Shown: one piece after another, positions 55,538 to 64,000 of the stretch
Position numbering within the stretch: position 1 is the first letter of the stretch
Layout of the letters: each line of letters starts with the position of its first letter
Assembly: GCF_007994075.1 (NCBI RefSeq)
Contig: NZ_VIWU01000001.1
Coordinates: forward strand, 7,874,001 to 7,938,000
Direction: 5' to 3'
Length of the DNA stretch: 64,000 nt
From: Pseudonocardia hierapolitana
GTDB lineage: Bacteria > Actinomycetota > Actinomycetes > Mycobacteriales > Pseudonocardiaceae
Program-made: the position numbers and the translations under genes
The notes under the pieces: model-generated
Told to the model about the DNA's origin: nothing
Seen by the model: only the letters and a program-made list of their open reading frames with translations
Databases searched by the model: none

Positions 55538-55993
55538 ATGCGGGAGCAGCGCCGGGGGCGGCGGATCGCGATGACGCCCGAGGAGGTGGAGGCCTTCCTC
55601 GCCGAGGAGCGCACGTGCCGGGTCGCCACCGTCGGGCCGGACGGCCCCCACGCCACTCCGCTCTGGTACGCCTGGCACGGCGGGGCGCTGTGGCTGACGT
55701 CGGTGGTCCGCAGCCAGCGCTGGACGGATCTGCAGCGCGACCCGCGGGTCGCCGTCGTGGTGGACGCCGGCACGTCCTACGACGAGCTGCGCGGTGTCGA
55801 GCTGCGCGGACGGGTCGAGGTCGTCGGGGAGGTGCCGCGCACCGGGGAACCGGTGCCCGAACTCGTCGGCCCCGAGCGGCTCATGGCCGATCGCTACCTG
55901 GGCGGGACGTTCGTCCACGACGGGCGGCACGCGTGGCTCCGCCTGGTGCCGGACAAGATCACGAGCTGGGACTTCCGCAAGCTCGGCGCCTGA
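55538..55993 (+). CDS. PPOX-class (probably F420-dependent) flavin-fold protein
   Basis: A 151-residue split-barrel protein: MTPEEVEAFLAEERTCRVAT, VGPDGPHATPLWYAWHGGAL, WLTSVVRSQRWTDLQRDPRV and AVVVDAGTSYDELRGVELRG. This pattern is typical of the F420- or heme/FMN-binding pyridoxamine-oxidase-like enzymes abundant in actinobacteria. TACTGT (55524-55529) lies eight bases before the ATG. It is divergent from the geranylgeranyl reductase-like gene and convergent with the substrate-binding protein gene. Confidence 0.88.
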   Translation: MREQRRGRRIAMTPEEVEAFLAEERTCRVATVGPDGPHATPLWYAWHGGALWLTSVVRSQRWTDLQRDPRVAVVVDAGTSYDELRGVELRGRVEVVGEVPRTGEPVPELVGPERLMADRYLGGTFVHDGRHAWLRLVPDKITSWDFRKLGA

Positions 55994-56007
55994 GCCGGCC
56001 GGCGACG

Positions 56008-57351
56008 TCATCCCGCCAGGGTGGGGAGCGGCTCGACGGCGCCGGCCGCGGGGATCTCCGGGTGCCGGGCGTTGCTGACGATCACCAGCTCGTACGGGGT
56101 GGCCGTGCCCGGGCGCCACTGGCCGCCCACGAGCGGCGTCTTCGCGACACCCCGGACCGGTCCGGCGGTGAAGTCCAGCGGCCCGACGACGGTGTCGAGG
56201 CGCATCGCGGCGATGGCGTCCGCGATCGCCCTGCGGTCCTCGATCGACCCGACGGCGCGGAGTGCCGCCGCGGCGACCTCGAACAGCGCGTGCGCGAAGC
56301 CGATCGGCTGGGACCACTGCCGACCGGTCGCCGTGGTGTAGCCGGCGGCGAGATCGGCCGCGCTCTGCCCGGTGAGGGAAGAGGTGAACGGGTGGCTCGG
56401 TGACCACCCCACCTCGGTGGCGAGGTTCAGTGCGGCCGCGCCGATCTCCTCCACGGTGGCCGGGAACTGGATGCCCTTGCCGATCGTCGCGATCCGCGGC
56501 TGGTAGCCGTGCTGGGCGGACTGCCGCCAGAACGCGGCGAAGTCCGCCGAGCCGGCGACGCCGAGGAGGACCTCCGCGGACGCGGCGCGGAACGCGCGGA
56601 TCTGCGCCGAGAAGTCCGGCGCGCCCGCCACGTAGTTGCCGGGGTCGACGATCGTGTAACCGCGCTCGGCGGCGGCGGGCGGGAAGCCGAGGTCCGGACT
56701 GCCCCAGGCCATACCGTCGGTGTCGTTGGGCCAGAGCGCGCCCGCTGTCCGGTTCGTCGCCACCTGGTCCCACATGTCGGCGTACACCGCCTGGACGTCC
56801 TCGAGCCCCCAGGAGAACAGGTACGTCCACGCGAACCCGGTCTCCGGCCGTCCACCCCGCCCGTAGAGCCACGACTGCCACGGGGTCGCGGTCGCCACGC
56901 AGGGCGTGCCTGCGGCCTCGCACTGGTCGCTGACCGCGTTGGTGGTGTCGGACGTGCCCGAGACCAGCATCAGGTGGACGCCGTCGTCGAGGACGAGGCC
57001 CGCGGCGACGTCGGCCGCCCGGTTGGCGTCGGACTGGCTGTCGCGCGTCAGGATCTCGACCCGGTGCGGGCGGCCACCGACGTGGACCGGGTTCGCTGCG
57101 AAGAACTCCCGCATCGCGGTGACGACGAACCGGTCGGCCTCACCGAACGGTGCCAGCACCCCGGACTCGGGGCTGACGTATCCGATGCGGATCACCTCGC
57201 CCGGATCGCCCGCAGCGGGGACCGCGATCCCCGGCTCCGCCGCGCACGCGGCGGCGACCCCGCCCGCGAGAACGCCGATCCCGGCGGCGCGGACGGTGCG
57301 CAGGAACTGCCGACGAGTCGGCCGCGAGACGTTGGCTGTGCCGTCCTGCAT
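56008..57351 (-). CDS. Tat-exported branched-chain amino acid/amide-type substrate-binding protein
   Basis: A 447-residue periplasmic-binding protein of the Leu/Ile/Val family (VIRIGYVSPESGVLAPFGEA, AANPVHVGGRPHRVEILTRD, ILTRDSQSDANRAADVAAGL, LMLVSGTSDTTNAVSDQCEA). The N-terminus has a twin-arginine signal (RPTRRQFLRTV) and a lipobox-like GGVAAACAAEP, so it is probably a Tat-exported lipoprotein. No ABC permease or ATPase gene is adjacent. It faces away from the orphan sensor kinase at 57661, raising the chance that it acts with that receptor. The ATG at 57351 follows GAGGAC; an upstream ATG at 57414 is possible. Confidence 0.85.
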   Translation of the reverse strand: MQDGTANVSRPTRRQFLRTVRAAGIGVLAGGVAAACAAEPGIAVPAAGDPGEVIRIGYVSPESGVLAPFGEADRFVVTAMREFFAANPVHVGGRPHRVEILTRDSQSDANRAADVAAGLVLDDGVHLMLVSGTSDTTNAVSDQCEAAGTPCVATATPWQSWLYGRGGRPETGFAWTYLFSWGLEDVQAVYADMWDQVATNRTAGALWPNDTDGMAWGSPDLGFPPAAAERGYTIVDPGNYVAGAPDFSAQIRAFRAASAEVLLGVAGSADFAAFWRQSAQHGYQPRIATIGKGIQFPATVEEIGAAALNLATEVGWSPSHPFTSSLTGQSAADLAAGYTTATGRQWSQPIGFAHALFEVAAAALRAVGSIEDRRAIADAIAAMRLDTVVGPLDFTAGPVRGVAKTPLVGGQWRPGTATPYELVIVSNARHPEIPAAGAVEPLPTLAG

Positions 57352-57660
57352 ACCGTCCTCGTGCTCGCCTGCTATCGGTGAACCGTCTGGTGCTTGACCG
57401 GTGCGAAGCATCATCGGAAGACATCTGACGTGTCAAACTGGGGATTGCGACACGCGGAGCGTGCTGGCCGCGGGACGGACCACCACCGGTACCCATATCA
57501 TGACGCAGCGCAGCAGGTGGCCACCCGTTCAGCGCATCGTGGTGCTCGCAGTACCGACAAGCGCGGGTGACACTGGTTACACTGCGACAGCAGGTGATCA
57601 TGGTGCCCGGCGGCCAGGGCGGGCCGCCTCGCTCCCCAGCGTCCGAGTGGAGAGATCGAC
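57352..57660. other. Divergent intergenic region between binding protein and sensor kinase
   Basis: About 309 bases without a recognisable gene. It contains more A and T than its surroundings, short motifs such as TGACACTGGTTACACT (57570-57585) that could be a promoter for the kinase, and GGAGAG shortly before its GTG. I see no long palindrome, and two short open frames here lack any recognisable sequence. Confidence 0.5.
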
Positions 57661-60405
57661 GTGACAACGGACGACCGGCCGGCCGCCCGCCGGCGGTCCG
57701 CGTGGCCGTCGCCACGACACTGGAGCGTGCGGGTCAAGTTCGCCGTCGTCGTCGTCGTACCGCTCGTCCTCGCGGTTGCGCTGGGCACCATCCGCATCCT
57801 CGACGAGGTCGCCGAGGCCTCCGAGCGCGACCTGGTCGCCCGCTTCGTCTCCGCCCAGGGCAAGGTTTCCTCCCTCGTCGTCGACGTGGAACGCGAGCGC
57901 TACCGCGCCACGGAGTTCGTCGCGAACGGCCGGGCCGACGGCCGCGCGCTGCAGGGCGTGATCGACGCCGTCGACCAGCGCGCCGCGAAGAGCCGCGACG
58001 CCGTGGCGCGGCTCACCGACGACGTCCCGGCGATCGTGCTCGTCCAGCAGCAGGCCGACCAGGCCATCTCCCGGCTCCCGCCGTTGCGCGAGGTGGTCAT
58101 CCGGTCGAACGCCCCACCGGAGGCCGTCGTCGCGCGGTACTCCGAGCTCCTCGAGCAGCTCGTGCAGCTCGACACCGCGTTGCTGCGCAACATCAACACC
58201 TCCGAGGTCACGGGCCTCGCCAACGCACTCGCCGGCCTCGGCGCCGCGCGCAACGAGGCCACCCTGCAGCAGGCCCAGATGGCGATCTCCGTGCACACCG
58301 GCCTGTCCCCCACGCTGGCCGCCGACCTGCAGTTCAGCAACGCGCGGCTGGAGACCGCCCTCGCCGACTTCCGGGTGTCGCTCAACGCCCCGCAGCGCGT
58401 GCGGTACGCCGGGCTGATCCCGGGATCGGGCAACACCGCCCGCAACGGCCTCGTGCAGGCCGTGCTGGCCGGCTCGCCCCCCGCGGGGGACGGCGTCGCC
58501 ACCGTCGCCGACGTCTACAGCCGGTTCCTCGGCGAGCTCGACGCGGCCGCGGAGGGGTTGCGCTCGGAGCTGCGCATCGCGGTCTCGGAGCGGCGGCAGA
58601 GCGCGCTCGTGGAGGCGTGGGTCAACGCCGTCGTCCTGCTGCTGGCGCTCATACTGGCCGCGGTGATCGTCGGCCTCGTGGCGCGCGGGATGATCGCCTC
58701 ACTGCGCACGCTGCGCCGCAGCGCCATCACAGTGGCGCAGGACCGGCTCCCGGAGGCCGTGCGGCGGATGCGCCAGGGCACCGCGCCGAACATCAACATC
58801 GCCACGGTGCCGGTCACCACGCGCGAGGAGGTGGGCGAGGTCGCCCGCGCGTTCGACGCAGTGCACGAGCAGGCCGTCCGGCTCGCCGCCGAGCAGGCCA
58901 CGCTGCAGAACAACATCAACGCGATGTACGTCAACCTCTCCCGCCGCAGCCAGGCCCTGGTCGACCGGCAGCTCGTGCTCATCGAGCAGCTGGAGGAGGG
59001 CGAGGTCGACCCCGAGCAGCTGTCGGACCTGTTCCGGCTCGACCACCTCGCCACGCGCATGCGGCGCAACTGCGAGAACCTGCTCGTCCTCGCCGGCGCC
59101 GACATCCCCCGCCCGTCGGCGGAGCCCACCCCGGTGCTCGACGTGCTGCGGGCCGCGGTCTCGGAGATCGAGCACTACCAGCGGGTGGTCGTGCAGAACC
59201 CGCCGGACGCCACGTTCGACGAGAGCGCGGCCAACGACATCCAGCACCTGCTCGCGGAGCTGCTCGACAACGCCACCAACTTCTCGCCCACCGAGAGCCA
59301 GGTGGTGATGAGCTGCAGCCAGGCCCGCGACGGCTCGATCCTGGTCGAGATCTTCGACGAGGGCATCGGGCTCTCCCCCGGCGAGCTCAGCACGCTCAAC
59401 GAGCGACTGCGCAACCCGATCGAGTCCACGGCCTCGGTGGCGGCGTCGCGGCGCATGGGGCTGTTCGTGGTGGGCAGGCTCGCCAACCGGCACGGCATCT
59501 CGGTGGGCCTGTTCACCGACTCGATGGGTGCGTCCGCCGGGGCCGGGAATCGTGGCGTCACCGCCCGGGCGACGATCCCGGCCGAGCTGGTGGGCGAGCG
59601 CATCAACGAGCCGGACCAGGTCGTGTGGTCCCGCCTCGACCCGGACGCGGCCCCGGTGGTGCCGGCGCGCATCGTCATCCCGCCCGGCCCGGCCCCCCGG
59701 GCCCTCGCCGCGAGCGACAACGGCGAGCAGCCGGCTGCGTCAGGCGCAGCGGGCTCCGATGGCGCCGAGCTGCCGTCGGCCCACCCGCATCAGGCACCCC
59801 GCCCGCGCTACGACCCCACCAGCGGCGAGACCACCATGCGGCTTCCGGTGGTGCCCGCCCAGCCCGAGTCCCCGGCCGAACCCGAGCCGGCGCCGCTCGC
59901 ACCCGACCCCGGCGTCGAGATCCGCCTGGAAGCACCCAATCTGTTCGACCCGATCGTCCCGCCGCTCACGCTGCCCGACCCCGCCGAGCCGCGCCCGCGC
60001 GACCCGTTCGCGTCCGAAGCGGACGACATCGAAGCCACCCCGATCTTCGCCGAGGTCACCTCGGGCTGGTTCCACGCGCCGGCCTCCCATGACCGCGAGC
60101 CGGTGTCCGTGGGGGTCGGGGCTCGCGGCCGCCAGGACCCGGCCGCGTTCGTCACCTCGGCCGATGCGGTGTGGCAGGCCGCCCGCGCGGCCACCGAGAG
60201 CCAGCCCGCCGGCTTCACCCACGCCGGCCTGCCGAAGCGGGTGCCCCGCGGGCGGCTCATGCCGGGCAGCGCCATGCCGGGTGAGCCGCCGCCGTCGATC
60301 TCGGGGCGCGACCCCGAGGCCGTCCGCGGGCGGCTCTCGACCTTCCAGCGCGGGGTGCGCCACGGGCGGCACGCCCGCACCGAGGAGGACAGCTCCTACA
60401 GCTAG
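57661..60405 (+). CDS. Nitrate/nitrite-sensing-type histidine kinase (CvnA-like), orphan
   Basis: A 914-residue membrane sensor: first helix KFAVVVVVPLVLAVALGTIR (about residues 24-45), an extracellular NIT domain to about 318 (LVVDVERERYRATEFVANGR is its start), a second helix NAVVLLLALILAAVIVGLVA, a HAMP region, a helical segment with LFRLDHLATRMRRNCENLLV (candidate phospho-His near 460), and an ATPase domain with LLAELLDNATNFSPTESQVV (N box) and VEIFDEGIGLSPGE (G1). A Pro-rich tail of about 240 residues follows. These kinases normally begin conservons (cvnABCD: kinase, roadblock, DUF742, GTPase), but none of the partners follows. GTG start after GGAGAG. Confidence 0.9.
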   Translation: MTTDDRPAARRRSAWPSPRHWSVRVKFAVVVVVPLVLAVALGTIRILDEVAEASERDLVARFVSAQGKVSSLVVDVERERYRATEFVANGRADGRALQGVIDAVDQRAAKSRDAVARLTDDVPAIVLVQQQADQAISRLPPLREVVIRSNAPPEAVVARYSELLEQLVQLDTALLRNINTSEVTGLANALAGLGAARNEATLQQAQMAISVHTGLSPTLAADLQFSNARLETALADFRVSLNAPQRVRYAGLIPGSGNTARNGLVQAVLAGSPPAGDGVATVADVYSRFLGELDAAAEGLRSELRIAVSERRQSALVEAWVNAVVLLLALILAAVIVGLVARGMIASLRTLRRSAITVAQDRLPEAVRRMRQGTAPNINIATVPVTTREEVGEVARAFDAVHEQAVRLAAEQATLQNNINAMYVNLSRRSQALVDRQLVLIEQLEEGEVDPEQLSDLFRLDHLATRMRRNCENLLVLAGADIPRPSAEPTPVLDVLRAAVSEIEHYQRVVVQNPPDATFDESAANDIQHLLAELLDNATNFSPTESQVVMSCSQARDGSILVEIFDEGIGLSPGELSTLNERLRNPIESTASVAASRRMGLFVVGRLANRHGISVGLFTDSMGASAGAGNRGVTARATIPAELVGERINEPDQVVWSRLDPDAAPVVPARIVIPPGPAPRALAASDNGEQPAASGAAGSDGAELPSAHPHQAPRPRYDPTSGETTMRLPVVPAQPESPAEPEPAPLAPDPGVEIRLEAPNLFDPIVPPLTLPDPAEPRPRDPFASEADDIEATPIFAEVTSGWFHAPASHDREPVSVGVGARGRQDPAAFVTSADAVWQAARAATESQPAGFTHAGLPKRVPRGRLMPGSAMPGEPPPSISGRDPEAVRGRLSTFQRGVRHGRHARTEEDSSYS

Positions 60406-60441
60406 TGCCCCGCAGGCCAACCAGGTGCGCCGGTCAGGGCC

Positions 60442-61458
60442 CTACGAGCCCGTGATCAGCGGCCACAGACCGGATGGCCCGGCCGCGAGGACCGTGCTGC
60501 CGAGCTCGGCGTTCCACTCGGCGTCGGAGCCGTCCTCCTCCCGCCAGGCCCACAGCCGGGTGGTCCACAGGCGCAGGTCGTGCTCGCGGGTGAAGCCGAT
60601 CGCGCCGTGCACCTGGTGCGCGATCCGGGCGACGGCACCCGCGGCCTCCCCGGTGCGTGACTTGGCCGCCGCTACGGCGAGCCGGGTGGATGGTGCCGCG
60701 AACCCGGCGTCGGCGGCTGCGCGCGCGGCGGCCGATGCGGCAGCCGATGCCGCGGCCACCTCGCCCGCGGCGAGCGCCAGCTGCTGCTGCACCGCCTGGA
60801 ACCGGCCGATCGGGCGGCCGAACTGGACCCGCTCGCCCGCGTAGCGGACGCCGGCGGCCAGCGCCCCGCGCGCCGCACCGGCGAGCAGCAGAGCGCGTCC
60901 GAGCGCGCCGCGCAGGCGCAGCTCGGCAGCCACGCCGTCGGGCGCCGCGACGACCGCCGCGGCGGGCCCGTCGACCCGCACGGTGTCGCGCGGCTCCTCG
61001 GCCAGGTTCGTCCCCTCGGTGATCTCGGCAGCGCCGGGATCGAGCAGCACCACGTGGGCGCCCGTCAACACGGCCACACCGGCCACGGCCCGCGCCCACG
61101 GCACCCGGCGCAGCTCGCCGCGGACGGTGGTGCCGTCCACCTCCAGCTCGCCTGCGACGGCGGTGAGCGGCCCGTCCGGCAGCGGGACCCCGGCGGCGTG
61201 CAGCAGCCAGCCGGCCAGCAGGTCGGTCTCCACCAGCGGTACGCGGGCGGCGTGCGCGCCGGCAGCGGCGAGCACCACGGCCGCGTCCTCGAGGGTGCCC
61301 TCGCTGCCGCCCGCCCCGGCGGGCAGCGTCAGCCGGGCGAGGCCGGTCTCCTCCAGCGTGCGCCACAGCGCCGCGTCGAAGCCGGTGTCGCTCGAGGCCG
61401 CATCCCCGAAGACGGACTCGGCGAGCTCCTGCAGCTCCTGGTTGACCGATGTCGTCAT
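60442..61458 (-). CDS. Acyl-CoA dehydrogenase, partner subunit type
   Basis: A 338-residue acyl-CoA dehydrogenase-fold protein, shorter than the usual 380-400 residues. The middle domain and C-terminal helices (YAGERVQFGRPIGRFQAVQQ, QLALAAGEVAAASAAASAAA, IAHQVHGAIGFTREHDLRLW) are typical, but the N-terminal domain is reduced and the catalytic Glu region is not clear. Its ATG overlaps the stop of a full-length acyl-CoA dehydrogenase gene by four bases, so the two probably form a heteromeric enzyme like actinobacterial steroid side-chain dehydrogenases. Confidence 0.88.
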   Translation of the reverse strand: MTTSVNQELQELAESVFGDAASSDTGFDAALWRTLEETGLARLTLPAGAGGSEGTLEDAAVVLAAAGAHAARVPLVETDLLAGWLLHAAGVPLPDGPLTAVAGELEVDGTTVRGELRRVPWARAVAGVAVLTGAHVVLLDPGAAEITEGTNLAEEPRDTVRVDGPAAAVVAAPDGVAAELRLRGALGRALLLAGAARGALAAGVRYAGERVQFGRPIGRFQAVQQQLALAAGEVAAASAAASAAARAAADAGFAAPSTRLAVAAAKSRTGEAAGAVARIAHQVHGAIGFTREHDLRLWTTRLWAWREEDGSDAEWNAELGSTVLAAGPSGLWPLITGS

Positions 61459-62624
61459 CGCAGCCCCAGCCCCCTCGCGACGATCCCGCGCAGCACCTCG
61501 TTGGTACCGCCGCGCAGCGTGAAGCCGGGCGCGTGCAGCACCGCGTCGGCGAGCAGGCGCGCGAACCCCGCCTCGGCGCCCGGGTCCGGCGGAGTGGTGA
61601 CGAGCAGCCGTGCCACGTCGATCACCTCGTTCTCGTACCGCGTGCCGAGCTCCTTGACCACGGCTGCGGCCAGCTCCGGGGCCTCTCCCGATTCCAGGGA
61701 GCCGGCCACCGCGAGCGACATCCGCCGCAGCGTCCACAGCCGCGCCACCAGCCCGCCGATCTCCCGTTCGGCGCCGGCGCTGCCGGCCAGCTCCCCGACC
61801 AGCGCCACGAGCAGCGGGAACGTCGACAGGAACCGCTCGGGGCCGCTGCGCTCGAACGCCAGCTCGCTGGTGACCTGTTTCCATCCGGCGCCGATCTCGC
61901 CGAGCACCATGTCGTCCGGCACGAAGACGCGGTCGAAGACGACCTCGTTGAAGTGGTGGGCGCCCGTGAGCAGCGGGATCGGGCGGATCTGCACGCCGGG
62001 CGCGTCGAGCAGCACGATGAACTGCGAGAGCCCGGCGTGGCGGTGCCGCTCGTCGCGTGGCGCCGAGCGGGCGAGGGCGAAGAACGCGTGTGCGTGGTGC
62101 GCGCCGGACGTCCACACCTTCGTGCCGGTGAGTTCCCACCCGCCGTCCACGCGGTCGGCGCGGGTGCGCACCGCGGCCAGGTCCGACCCCGCGTCGGGCT
62201 CGCTCATCCCGATTCCGAAGTACACCTCGCCCCTGGCGATCCCCGGCAGGAACCGCTGCCGCTGCTCCTCGGTGCCGAACCGCAGGAGCGTGGGCCCGAT
62301 CTGCCGGTCGGCGATCCAGTGGGCCGCCACCGGCGCGCCCGCGGCGAGCAGCTCCTCGGTGACGACGTAGCGGTCCAGCGCCGATGCGCCGTGCCCGCCG
62401 TACTCCTTCGGGATGGTCATGCCCAGCCAGCCCCGCCGCCCCAGCTCCCGGGAGAAGCGCTCGTCCCAGCCCGAGAGCCAGACGTCCGCGCGCGGCGTCC
62501 ACCGCCCGGCCATCTGCTCCTCCGCGAGGAACGCCCGCACGTCGGCGCGTAACGCGGCCGTCCGCGGCGGTAGCTCGGTCGGCGGTGGCACGAGGTCGGG
62601 CAGGCGGTGCAACGTCGCGGTCAC
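61455..62624 (-). CDS. Acyl-CoA dehydrogenase, full-length subunit
   Basis: A 389-residue FAD-dependent acyl-CoA dehydrogenase: GRRGWLGMTIPKEYGGHGAS, FGIGMSEPDAGSDLAAVRTR (substrate/FAD contact), TGTKVWTSGAHHAHAFFALA and GFTLRGGTNEVLRGIVARGL (C-terminal Glu region). It introduces a trans-2 double bond into acyl-CoA. The GTG at 62624 was chosen because GAGGAT precedes it; the in-frame ATG at 62642 is an alternative. It is followed with a 4-base overlap by the smaller dehydrogenase subunit, and is divergent from an aldehyde dehydrogenase gene. Confidence 0.92.
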   Translation of the reverse strand: MTATLHRLPDLVPPPTELPPRTAALRADVRAFLAEEQMAGRWTPRADVWLSGWDERFSRELGRRGWLGMTIPKEYGGHGASALDRYVVTEELLAAGAPVAAHWIADRQIGPTLLRFGTEEQRQRFLPGIARGEVYFGIGMSEPDAGSDLAAVRTRADRVDGGWELTGTKVWTSGAHHAHAFFALARSAPRDERHRHAGLSQFIVLLDAPGVQIRPIPLLTGAHHFNEVVFDRVFVPDDMVLGEIGAGWKQVTSELAFERSGPERFLSTFPLLVALVGELAGSAGAEREIGGLVARLWTLRRMSLAVAGSLESGEAPELAAAVVKELGTRYENEVIDVARLLVTTPPDPGAEAGFARLLADAVLHAPGFTLRGGTNEVLRGIVARGLGLR

Positions 62625-62723
62625 CGGCCCATCCTCTGTCATCGTCCAGTGGTGTACCGAGTGGCAGGCCCCACACGACCGTGACGGCTGCGCCACCTGG
62701 CCCGGGGTGGCAGCATCGCGGCC

Positions 62724-64000
62724 ATGACGAACGCCGGGACGAATGCCACCAGCAGCTCCACCGCCGAGGCCCGGGTGATCGACGCCGTTCCCACCGGTCT
62801 GTTCATCGGCGGGACGTGGCGTCCGGCGGCGTCCGGACGCACCCTCACCGTCGACGACCCGGCCACCGGCAAGGCGTTGTGCGAGGTCGCCGACGCCAGT
62901 CCCGAGGACGGGATGGAAGCGCTCGCCGCGGCCGCCGCGGCGCAGCAGTCGTTCGCCGCGATGCCGCCGCGGGACCGTGGGGAGATCCTCCGCAGGGCCT
63001 ACGAAGTGATCATGGACCGGATCGACGACCTCGCGCTGCTCATGACCCTGGAGATGGGCAAGCCGCTCGCGGAGAGCCGCGGCGAGATCGCCTACGCCGC
63101 CGAGTTCTTCCGCTGGTTCGCCGAGGAGGCGGTGCGGATCGACGGCGGCTACGCCGTGGCGCCGAACGGCGCGAGCCGCTTCCTCGTGCAGAAGCAGCCG
63201 GTCGGGGTGTCGCTGCTCATCACGCCGTGGAACTTCCCCATGGCGATGGGCACGCGCAAGATCGGCCCGGCGGTCGCGGCCGGCTGCGCGATGGTGATGA
63301 AGCCCGCGCAGCAGACCCCGCTGTCGATGCACGCGCTCGCCGCGATCCTCGCCGAGGTCGGGCTGCCCGACGGCGTGCTGAACCTCGTCACCACCTCCGA
63401 CGCCGGGGGCGTGATGGAGCCCCTGATCCGCGACGGCCGGGCGCGCAAGCTGTCCTTCACCGGCTCGACGGGGGTCGGGCGCAAGCTCCTCGAGCAGTGC
63501 TCGGAGAAGGTGCTCCGCACGTCGATGGAGCTGGGCGGCAACGCCCCGTTCCTGGTCTTCGACGACGCCGACCTGGACAAGGCGGTCGAGGGCGCGATGC
63601 TGGCGAAGATGCGCAACATGGGTGAGGCGTGCACGGCGGCCAACCGTTTCCTGGTGCAGCGCGGCGTGGCCGAGGAGTTCGCGCGGCGCATGTCCGAGCG
63701 GATGGGCGCGCTCGTCGTCGGGCGCGGCACCGAGGAGGGCGTGCAGGTGGGCCCGCTCGTCGACGCCAAGGGCCGCGACAAGGTCGTGGAGCTCGTGCGC
63801 GACGCGGTCGACCGGGGTGCCCGCGTGCACGTCGGCGGCGAGCCGGGCGACGGCCCCGGCTACTTCTACCGTCCCACCGTGCTGTCGGACGTGCCCCTCG
63901 AGGCGCGCCTCACGTCCGAGGAGATCTTCGGCCCGGTCGCGCCGATCAGTGTGTTCGACGACGAGGACGCGGCCGTGGCCGCCGCGAACGACACCGAGTT
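62724..64000 (+). CDS. NAD(P)-dependent aldehyde dehydrogenase, succinate-semialdehyde type (3' end cut by window edge)
   Basis: The first 425 residues of an aldehyde dehydrogenase are present: PTGLFIGGTWRPAASGRTLT, LMTLEMGKPLAESRGEIAYA, VSLLITPWNFPMAMGTRKIG (cofactor-contact region), LSFTGSTGVGRKLLEQC, SMELGGNAPFLVF (general-base Glu near 268) and NMGEACTAANRFLVQ (catalytic Cys near 301). The LITPWNFPMAM and EMGKPLAES segments favour the succinate-semialdehyde dehydrogenase (GabD) group. The frame is still open at base 64000; about 50-60 residues should remain. It is divergent from the acyl-CoA dehydrogenase pair. Confidence 0.93.
   Translation, partial: MTNAGTNATSSSTAEARVIDAVPTGLFIGGTWRPAASGRTLTVDDPATGKALCEVADASPEDGMEALAAAAAAQQSFAAMPPRDRGEILRRAYEVIMDRIDDLALLMTLEMGKPLAESRGEIAYAAEFFRWFAEEAVRIDGGYAVAPNGASRFLVQKQPVGVSLLITPWNFPMAMGTRKIGPAVAAGCAMVMKPAQQTPLSMHALAAILAEVGLPDGVLNLVTTSDAGGVMEPLIRDGRARKLSFTGSTGVGRKLLEQCSEKVLRTSMELGGNAPFLVFDDADLDKAVEGAMLAKMRNMGEACTAANRFLVQRGVAEEFARRMSERMGALVVGRGTEEGVQVGPLVDAKGRDKVVELVRDAVDRGARVHVGGEPGDGPGYFYRPTVLSDVPLEARLTSEEIFGPVAPISVFDDEDAAVAAANDTE

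Overview
The window is very GC-rich, uses many GTG starts, and codes densely on both strands with frequent 4-base ATGA/GTGA gene overlaps. It carries markers of mycothiol- and proteasome-bearing actinobacteria: mshC, an Mpa/ARC-type proteasomal ATPase, PAC2, a TrmI-type tRNA methyltransferase, long-form HisG, and a putative F420-type flavin-fold enzyme. The order arc-trmI-recB-like ... hisG-hisE ... metH-PAC2 ... mshC resembles the Mycobacterium tuberculosis Rv2115c-Rv2130c neighbourhood. I infer a member of the Pseudonocardiales or a close relative. I saw no tRNA, rRNA, CRISPR array, insertion sequence or prophage.

Region 1 (1-8.7 kb): a LysR regulator (cut by the window edge) divergent from a CitMHS transporter - AtuA (DUF1446) - AtuA-like operon, then an AdoMet methyltransferase, two AraC regulators, a VOC protein, an Fsr-like MFS pump and a PAP2 phosphatase. 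Region 2 (8.7-26.6 kb): the conserved housekeeping block, containing arc, trmI, a RecB-like nuclease, a lipoprotein, a frameshifted thioesterase, hisG/hisE, a HAD phosphatase, metH, PAC2, an MFS gene, an RsbQ/RsbP-like energy-stress pair, two small conserved genes and mshC. Region 3 (26.6-37 kb): a TetR-controlled flavin monooxygenase, a small zinc-ribbon protein, a GlcNAc catabolic operon (nagK - SIS deaminase - nagA) behind a DasR-like site, YciI, a nucleotidyltransferase remnant, and a MoxR ATPase - RCC1 lipoprotein - VWA protein set. Region 4 (37-49 kb): a quinone oxidoreductase, MFS pumps, an ApbE-like gene, a membrane fatty acid desaturase, an L,D-transpeptidase - BlaI - M56 peptidase operon, an LLM oxidoreductase, and a carotenoid-type FAD enzyme coupled to a PolI-like polymerase. 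Region 5 (49-64 kb): two divergent ArsR-SRPBCC modules with palindromic operators, a secreted SGNH esterase, an ECF42-type sigma factor, a geranylgeranyl reductase-like enzyme, a PPOX protein, a Tat-exported substrate-binding protein facing an orphan nitrate-sensing-type histidine kinase, a pair of acyl-CoA dehydrogenases and an aldehyde dehydrogenase (cut by the window edge).

The least expected non-coding signals are: (i) a 169-base inverted repeat with 81-base arms downstream of mshC; (ii) an approximately 90-base palindromic element present twice, each time between convergent genes; (iii) long hairpins at other convergent junctions, two of which contain both stop codons; and (iv) a TANNNT hexamer 6-8 bases before the start codon of about 17 genes, which points to widespread leaderless transcription. 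No single cassette is clearly a new defence or biosynthetic system. The best candidates for undescribed biology are the MoxR-RCC1-VWA set, the RsbQ/RsbP-like module, the L,D-transpeptidase-BlaI-M56 operon and the repeat elements. All assignments come from reading sequence and recalling protein families; no database search was run.
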